In this document: in pieces, positions 1-5,554 of the stretch
How positions within the stretch are numbered: position 1 is the stretch's first letter
How the letters are laid out: the number at the start of each line of letters is the position of its first letter
From: Gammaproteobacteria bacterium
Lineage (GTDB): Bacteria > Pseudomonadota > Gammaproteobacteria > Burkholderiales > Thiobacillaceae
Length of the DNA stretch: 5,554 bases
Direction: 5' to 3'
Assembly (NCBI GenBank): GCA_018820745.1
Contig: JAHJNP010000107.1
Span: 1-5,554 of the forward strand
Notes under the pieces: model-generated
What the model was told of the DNA's origin: nothing
The model's input: only the letters and a program-made list of their open reading frames with translations
Database searches by the model: none
Made by a program: the position numbers and the translations under genes

Positions 1-26
1 GGCTTCCGTCGCGGGGGGCTTTGCTT

Positions 27-42
27 CAAAATGCACGTTTTG
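27..42. repeat. Short inverted repeat in the sucC leader
   Basis: CAAAA at 27-31 is mirrored by TTTTG at 38-42 around the six-base centre TGCACG. It ends 19 bases before the sucC start codon and is the only clear dyad in the 61-base leader. The position would suit an operator or a small 5' UTR hairpin. Five pairs, mostly A-T, make a weak hairpin and the match could be chance. I found no convincing -35/-10 promoter pair around it, so no regulator can be named. Confidence 0.25.
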
Positions 43-61
43 GCGCTTCCATCGAAAAATA

Positions 62-1222
62 ATGAACCTGCATGAATATCAGGCCAAACAAATCCTGCGG
101 TCGGGCAACATTATCACGCCGCGCGGCATCGCCGCAGCGAGTGCCGATTCCGCGGTAGCAGCCACCTGCGAACTGGGCGGCGACGCCTGGGTGGTAAAGG
201 CGCAAATCCACGCCGGCGGGCGCGGCAAGGCCGGTGGCGTCAGGGTCGTCAAGCATCAGGATGACGTGCGTGCGATGGCCGAATCACTGCTCGGCAAGTC
301 CCTGGTGACCAACCAGAACGCGCCCGATGGCCAGCCGGTGAACCTGGTGCTGGTGGAGGAGACGCTGCCGATCGCGCGCGAGCTGTACCTGTCGCTGCTG
401 GTCGACCGCGAAACCGAACGCGTCGCCATCGTCGCCTCCGCGGCCGGCGGCATGGACATCGAGGAAGTCGCTCACGCCACCCCGGAAAAAGTGCTGACCG
501 AAACCTGCGATCCGCTGCTGGGGGTGCAGGACTTCCAGTGCCGCGCGCTGGCGTTCGCGCTGGAACTGACGGGCGAAGCCTACAAGGATTTCTGCCGCCT
601 ATTGCCGCAGCTCTATCGCGTATTCATTTCGAACGACCTCTCGCTGCTTGAAATCAATCCGCTGGTGGTGACCGCAGACAACCGCGTGCTGCCGCTCGAC
701 TGCAAGATGAGTGTCGACGACAACGCGCTGTATCGCCGCAAGGCCTTGGCCGAACTGCGCGACGACAGCCAGATCGACGCCAAGGAAGCGGCGGCCAACG
801 CGGCCAATGTGAACTACGTGGCGCTGACCGGCACCATCGGTTGCATGGTCAACGGCGCCGGCCTGGCGATGGCGACGATGGATTTGATTCAACTGGAGGG
901 CGGCACGCCCGCCAACTTCCTCGACGTCGGCGGCGGCGCCACCCCGGAGACCGTCGCGCAGGGCTTCAAGATCATCCTGCTCGACCCCAACGTGCGCGCC
1001 GTGCTGATCAACATCTTCGGCGGCATCGTTCGCTGCGACGTCATCGCCGAGGGCATCATCCAGGCGGTGAAGGAGGTCGGCGTGAAGGTGCCGGTGATCG
1101 TTCGGCTCGAAGGCACCAATGCCGAACTGGGCCGCAAGCTGCTGGCCGAGTCCGGGCTGGCGATCATCGCGGCCGCGACCCTCACCCAGGCGGCGAAACT
1201 CGCCGTGGAGCAAGCGCAATGA
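62..1222 (+). CDS. sucC: Succinyl-CoA synthetase (ADP/GDP-forming), beta subunit
   Basis: The beta subunit of the citric-acid-cycle enzyme that interconverts succinyl-CoA and succinate plus CoA, coupled to nucleoside triphosphate formation in the cytoplasm. The 386-residue length is normal for SucC. The N-terminus [10 protein letters not shown] is the family's classic start and fixes the start codon, although no good Shine-Dalgarno precedes it. An ATP-grasp domain fills about residues 1-240, with the glycine-rich GGRGKAGGV loop at 52-60. Glu197 and Asn199 (LEINPLVV) and Asp213 fall at the same numbers as the E. coli active-site and Mg2+ residues. The C-terminal CoA-ligase domain carries NGAGLAM (264-270), FLDVGGGA (286-293) and [10 protein letters not shown] (317-326). 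[10 protein letters not shown] and GGRGKAGG favour SucC over the related malate-CoA ligase MtkA, which as I recall has NIFAGINRCD and GARGKAGG. Pro20, the E. coli-type gatekeeper residue, hints at ATP use, but specificity is not proven. The stop overlaps the sucD start by four bases. Confidence 0.96.
   Translation: MNLHEYQAKQILRSGNIITPRGIAAASADSAVAATCELGGDAWVVKAQIHAGGRGKAGGVRVVKHQDDVRAMAESLLGKSLVTNQNAPDGQPVNLVLVEETLPIARELYLSLLVDRETERVAIVASAAGGMDIEEVAHATPEKVLTETCDPLLGVQDFQCRALAFALELTGEAYKDFCRLLPQLYRVFISNDLSLLEINPLVVTADNRVLPLDCKMSVDDNALYRRKALAELRDDSQIDAKEAAANAANVNYVALTGTIGCMVNGAGLAMATMDLIQLEGGTPANFLDVGGGATPETVAQGFKIILLDPNVRAVLINIFGGIVRCDVIAEGIIQAVKEVGVKVPVIVRLEGTNAELGRKLLAESGLAIIAAATLTQAAKLAVEQAQ
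1207..1210 (+). promoter_or_regulatory. Ribosome binding site of sucD
   Basis: GGAG lies eight bases before the ATG at 1219, inside the last codons of sucC. With the ATGA overlap it supports translation of SucD coupled to SucC, as expected for subunits needed in equal amounts. Confidence 0.55.
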
Positions 1223-2094
1223 GCATCCTCGTCAACCAGGACACCCGCGTCATCTGCCAGGGCTTCACCGGCAAGCAGGGCAGCTTCCATTCCGAACAGG
1301 CGATCGCCTACGGCACGCGGATGGTCGGCGGCGTCACGCCGGGCAAGGGCGGGCAGACACACCTCTACCTGCCCGTCTTCAACACCGTGCGCGACGCGGT
1401 GCGGCAGACCGGCGCGCAGGCGACCATGATCTACGTGCCCGCCGCGTTCGCCGCCGATTCGATCCTGGAAGCGGCCGACGCCGGCATCGAGGTCATCGTC
1501 TGCATCACCGAGGGCATTCCGGTGCTCGACATGCTCAACGTGAAGGCGGCGCTGCGTGCCAACGGCGCGAAACTGATCGGCCCCAACTGCCCCGGCATCA
1601 TCACCTCGGGCGAATGCAAGATCGGCATCATGCCCGGCGTCATTCACCAGAAGGGCAGGATCGGCATCGTCTCGCGTTCCGGCACGCTGACCTACGAAGC
1701 GGTGCACCAGACCACCCGGCTCGGGCTGGGGCAGTCGACCTGCGTCGGCATCGGCGGCGACCCGATCAAGGGACTGGACTTCATAGACTGTCTTGAGATG
1801 TTCGAGGCCGATCCGCAGACCGAAGCGGTGATCCTGGTCGGCGAAATCGGCGGCAGCCGCGAGGAGGAAGCCGCCGAGTACATCCGCTCCAACATGAAGA
1901 AGCCGGTGGCTGCCTACATCGCCGGACGCACCGCGCCCAAGGGCAAGCGCATGGGGCACGCCGGCGCGATCATCGCCGGCTCTGCCGGAACGGCTGATGC
2001 AAAAATCCGCGCGCTCGAAGCCGCCGGCGTCGTCGTCGCGCAAAGTCCGGCCGGGCTCGGCGAGGCGGTGCAGCAGGCGCTGGCGGCGCGATGA
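1219..2094 (+). CDS. sucD: Succinyl-CoA synthetase (ADP/GDP-forming), alpha subunit
   Basis: The alpha subunit, which binds CoA and carries the phosphohistidine relay of succinyl-CoA synthetase; it pairs with the SucC encoded just upstream. The 291-residue length is normal. [20 protein letters not shown] is the standard N-terminus, and the reading frame stays open far upstream inside sucC, so family similarity and the GGAG site decide the start. The CoA-binding Rossmann region spans about residues 1-130, including [19 protein letters not shown] (15-33) and [10 protein letters not shown] (36-45). The ligase half has GPNCPG (121-126), [10 protein letters not shown] (152-161) and VGIGGDPI (176-183). 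The catalytic loop [14 protein letters not shown] (241-254) places the phosphorylated histidine at His247, equivalent to E. coli His246. Glu209 in VGEIGGS is the likely partner of that histidine. The sequence follows E. coli SucD closely and is unlike the malate-CoA ligase alpha subunit MtkB. It ends 10 bases before nadE. Confidence 0.97.
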   Translation: MSILVNQDTRVICQGFTGKQGSFHSEQAIAYGTRMVGGVTPGKGGQTHLYLPVFNTVRDAVRQTGAQATMIYVPAAFAADSILEAADAGIEVIVCITEGIPVLDMLNVKAALRANGAKLIGPNCPGIITSGECKIGIMPGVIHQKGRIGIVSRSGTLTYEAVHQTTRLGLGQSTCVGIGGDPIKGLDFIDCLEMFEADPQTEAVILVGEIGGSREEEAAEYIRSNMKKPVAAYIAGRTAPKGKRMGHAGAIIAGSAGTADAKIRALEAAGVVVAQSPAGLGEAVQQALAAR

Positions 2095-2104
2095 CGCCCG
2101 CCCG

Positions 2105-2108
<4 letters not shown>
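2091..2108 (+). other. Five-codon mini-ORF bridging sucD and nadE
   Basis: ATG at 2091-2093 overlaps the sucD stop (TGA 2092-2094) as ATGA. It reads Met-Thr-Pro-Ala-Arg, then stops at TGA 2106-2108, which overlaps the nadE start (ATG 2105-2107), again as ATGA. Ribosomes finishing sucD could in principle restart here, stop after five codons and restart on nadE. There is no Shine-Dalgarno of its own and no evidence of translation. It may be a chance product of this GC-rich junction. Confidence 0.3.
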
Positions 2109-4053
<1,945 letters not shown>

Positions 4054-4058
4054 CGCTT

Positions 4059-4100
4059 CGCATCCCGCAGGCCGGCAGCATGCGGCCATTGCGCGATGCG
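4059..4100. terminator. Long imperfect hairpin between convergent genes, possible bidirectional terminator
   Basis: Most of the 60-base gap between glnB and the convergent symporter folds into one hairpin. CGCATC (4059-4064) pairs with GATGCG (4095-4100). A C-C mismatch (4065/4094) follows, then CGCA (4066-4069) pairs with TGCG (4090-4093). After a two-base bulge (4088-4089), GGCCG (4070-4074) pairs with CGGCC (4083-4087) around an eight-base loop. That is 15 Watson-Crick pairs. No U-run follows on either strand, so it is not a standard intrinsic terminator. It could be a U-tract-less terminator, an mRNA 3'-end stabiliser, or a Rho-associated structure. Confidence 0.5.
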
Positions 4101-4113
4101 GCGAATTGCGGGG

Positions 4114-5554
4114 TCAGCGGAAATAAAACACCAGTGTCAGCGTCAGCAGGATGATCGCAAATCCCGCCCGGCGGATCCCCGCCGGTATGGCTGGCATCCG
4201 GCTGCGGTCAACCGACTCCAGCTGAGCGGGGCGCGGCGTTGGCGCAAGCAGCAGCTGGAATACGTAGATCGCAGCGACCGTCACCGCCAGCAGGACGCCG
4301 GCGACGAGCGTGAAGTGCAGGTGCAGCCAGCCGGCCTGGGTGGCGGCAAACCAGCCGATGCTGACCAGGTGTCCGGTGGCCGTGCCGAGCAGGGCGGGGG
4401 TTGCAGCGACGCGACGGCTGAACATGCCAACGGCGAACGTCGCCACCAGCGGCGAGGCGGCATAGGTGAACCCCTGCTGCAGGTAGGCGAACAGGCCCGG
4501 GAATTCGCCGATGGCGGGTGCCCAGATCGCGGCCACGGCGACCAGGCTCAAGGTAAGGATGCGCCCCAGACGGCCCAGTGCAACGACGTCGAGATTGGGA
4601 TAGCGCGGCTGGATGAAGTCCAGCGTCAGCAGGGTCGATGAGGAGTTGAGTGCCGAGTCGACGCTCGACATGATCGCCGCCAGCAGGCCGGCAAGGATCA
4701 GTCCCGCCAGGCCGACCGGGGCATAGGTTGCAACGAGGGCAGGGAATACGTTGTCCGGCCGTTCCAGATCCGGCAGCAGGGAAATCGCCATGACGCCTGG
4801 CAGAACCATGAAGAACAACGGCAGGAGCTTGAGCAGGGCCGCGAGCAGCGCGCCGTAGCCGGCTTCGCGCAGGTTGCGCGCGCCGAGCAGGCGCTGCGCG
4901 ACATACTGGTTCATCGTCCAGTAGTAAAAGCCGAGGATCGGCAGGCCGACCAGAGTGCCGAGCCAGGGCAGGGCAGGGTCGTCGAGTGGGCGCAGCAGGG
5001 AAAGCTTTTCGGGCGGTACGGCAGCCTGGACCTTGGCCCAGGAATAGTCGAATTCGCCGAATACGATCACCGCCAGCGTCGCGGAGCCGGCCAGCAGCAC
5101 CAGCGACTGAACCACGTCCGTATACGCCACCGCGCGCAGGCCGCCGGCCGCGGTGTACAGCCCGGCGAACAGCGCGATCGCCGCGCAGCTCACGGCCAGG
5201 GGCAGATCCGGAAAAAACAGCTGCAGAACCAGCGCACCGGCATACAGGCTGCCGGCGGCGTCGAGAAATATTCCCAGCACCACCGACACCGCCGAGAGAT
5301 ATTTGCGCAGCCGTGCGTCGAAACGCCGTTCCAGCAGTTCCGGAACGGTCGCCAGCCGGTTGCCGAGGAACAGCGGCACGACATAGAGCAGGCTGACGAT
5401 CAGGACCAGCGACGCCATCCATTCGTAGTTGGCAACCGAAATGCCGTGCGACCACGCCGCGCCCGGCAGCCCGATCAGCGTGGTCGATGAGATGTTCGAG
5501 GCGAACAGCGACAGACCAATGACACCCCAGCCAAGCGAGCGCCCGGCGAGGAAC
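4114..5554 (-). CDS. Sodium:solute symporter (SSS/SGLT family), start missing at window edge
   Basis: An inner-membrane transporter that uses the sodium gradient to import a solute. The frame is open to the window edge, giving 479 visible residues; the Met encoded at 5416-5418 is internal, because family sequence continues 45 residues before it. Residues are numbered from the first visible one. The fragment begins FLAGRSLGWG, then SLFASNISSTTLIGLPG (15-31) and YEWMAS (43-48), a typical first core helix pair. GGLRAVAYTDVVQ (137-149) fits the SSS family signature. FYYWTMNQYVAQR (209-221) and AAIMSSVDSALNSSST (292-307) match helices of SGLT-type members; Ala293, Ser296 and Ser297 would align with Na+-site residues of Vibrio SGLT. 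Many further hydrophobic helices follow, the last near 462-478, and the protein ends FYFR. Roughly 20-40 N-terminal residues are missing. The resemblance is to sugar-type SLC5 members, but the substrate is unknown. It converges on glnB and is probably a separate unit. Confidence 0.9.
   Translation of the reverse strand, partial: FLAGRSLGWGVIGLSLFASNISSTTLIGLPGAAWSHGISVANYEWMASLVLIVSLLYVVPLFLGNRLATVPELLERRFDARLRKYLSAVSVVLGIFLDAAGSLYAGALVLQLFFPDLPLAVSCAAIALFAGLYTAAGGLRAVAYTDVVQSLVLLAGSATLAVIVFGEFDYSWAKVQAAVPPEKLSLLRPLDDPALPWLGTLVGLPILGFYYWTMNQYVAQRLLGARNLREAGYGALLAALLKLLPLFFMVLPGVMAISLLPDLERPDNVFPALVATYAPVGLAGLILAGLLAAIMSSVDSALNSSSTLLTLDFIQPRYPNLDVVALGRLGRILTLSLVAVAAIWAPAIGEFPGLFAYLQQGFTYAASPLVATFAVGMFSRRVAATPALLGTATGHLVSIGWFAATQAGWLHLHFTLVAGVLLAVTVAAIYVFQLLLAPTPRPAQLESVDRSRMPAIPAGIRRAGFAIILLTLTLVFYFR

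Noticed and set aside
21..61. TTGCTT at 21-26 as a possible -35 element for sucC
   Set aside because: No acceptable -10 hexamer sits 16-18 bases downstream, and the remaining distance to the ATG is too short for a convincing promoter and leader.
841..1218. Upstream in-frame extension of sucD inside sucC
   Set aside because: The frame lacks stops but the residues are Arg/Gly-rich noise. SucD family similarity begins exactly at the ATG at 1219, which has a GGAG site.
62..2094. Malate-CoA ligase (mtkA/mtkB) as an alternative identity for the CoA ligase pair
   Set aside because: Residue patterns in both subunits follow E. coli SucC/SucD, and no serine-cycle genes are seen nearby.
1997..2104. 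Upstream in-frame start for nadE within sucD, adding 36 residues
   Set aside because: The extra residues resemble no NadE N-terminus, while MKLGIAQLN at 2105 is the normal start of the glutaminase domain.
4208..5455. A second minus-strand frame of 415 residues inside the symporter gene
   Set aside because: Its translation is Arg/Ala-rich and lacks membrane segments. The other minus frame encodes a continuous SSS transporter.

Overview
The window is GC-rich and almost fully coding. It looks like chromosomal DNA of a proteobacterium, most likely a betaproteobacterium. This is inferred from the near-canonical proteobacterial SucC, SucD and PII proteins, the nadE-glnB pairing that I associate with that class, and the strong G/C preference at third codon positions. 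I cannot name a genus from sequence alone.

Layout: positions 1-61 are a short leader with no recognisable promoter, no clear Shine-Dalgarno, a small inverted repeat and a near-perfect 10-base direct repeat. From 62 to 4053 four plus-strand genes run as one tightly packed cluster: sucC (succinyl-CoA synthetase beta), sucD (alpha), nadE (glutamine-dependent NAD+ synthetase, two-domain type) and glnB (PII nitrogen regulator). sucC/sucD and nadE/glnB overlap by four bases (ATGA). sucD and nadE are separated by only 10 bases, bridged by a five-codon mini-ORF that itself makes ATGA overlaps with both neighbours. A 60-base convergent gap (4054-4113) holds a long imperfect hairpin that may end transcription from one or both sides. 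From 4114 to the window edge, on the minus strand, lies a sodium:solute symporter of the SSS/SGLT type. Its start lies beyond the window.

How the genes may work together: SucCD acts on succinyl-CoA, the product of 2-oxoglutarate oxidation. NadE spends ATP and glutamine nitrogen to finish NAD+. GlnB senses 2-oxoglutarate and ATP/ADP and is uridylylated according to glutamine status. The cluster therefore groups enzymes and a sensor around the 2-oxoglutarate, glutamine and adenylate nodes, and a PII-NadE regulatory link is plausible. The symporter faces the other way and is probably a separate transcription unit.

All four complete genes belong to well-known families with their key residues intact. 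I see no mobile element, CRISPR array, RNA gene or clearly novel system. The items most worth a second look are the mini-ORF relay at the sucD/nadE junction, the convergent hairpin, the nadE-glnB coupling, and altered substrate-site residues in the symporter.
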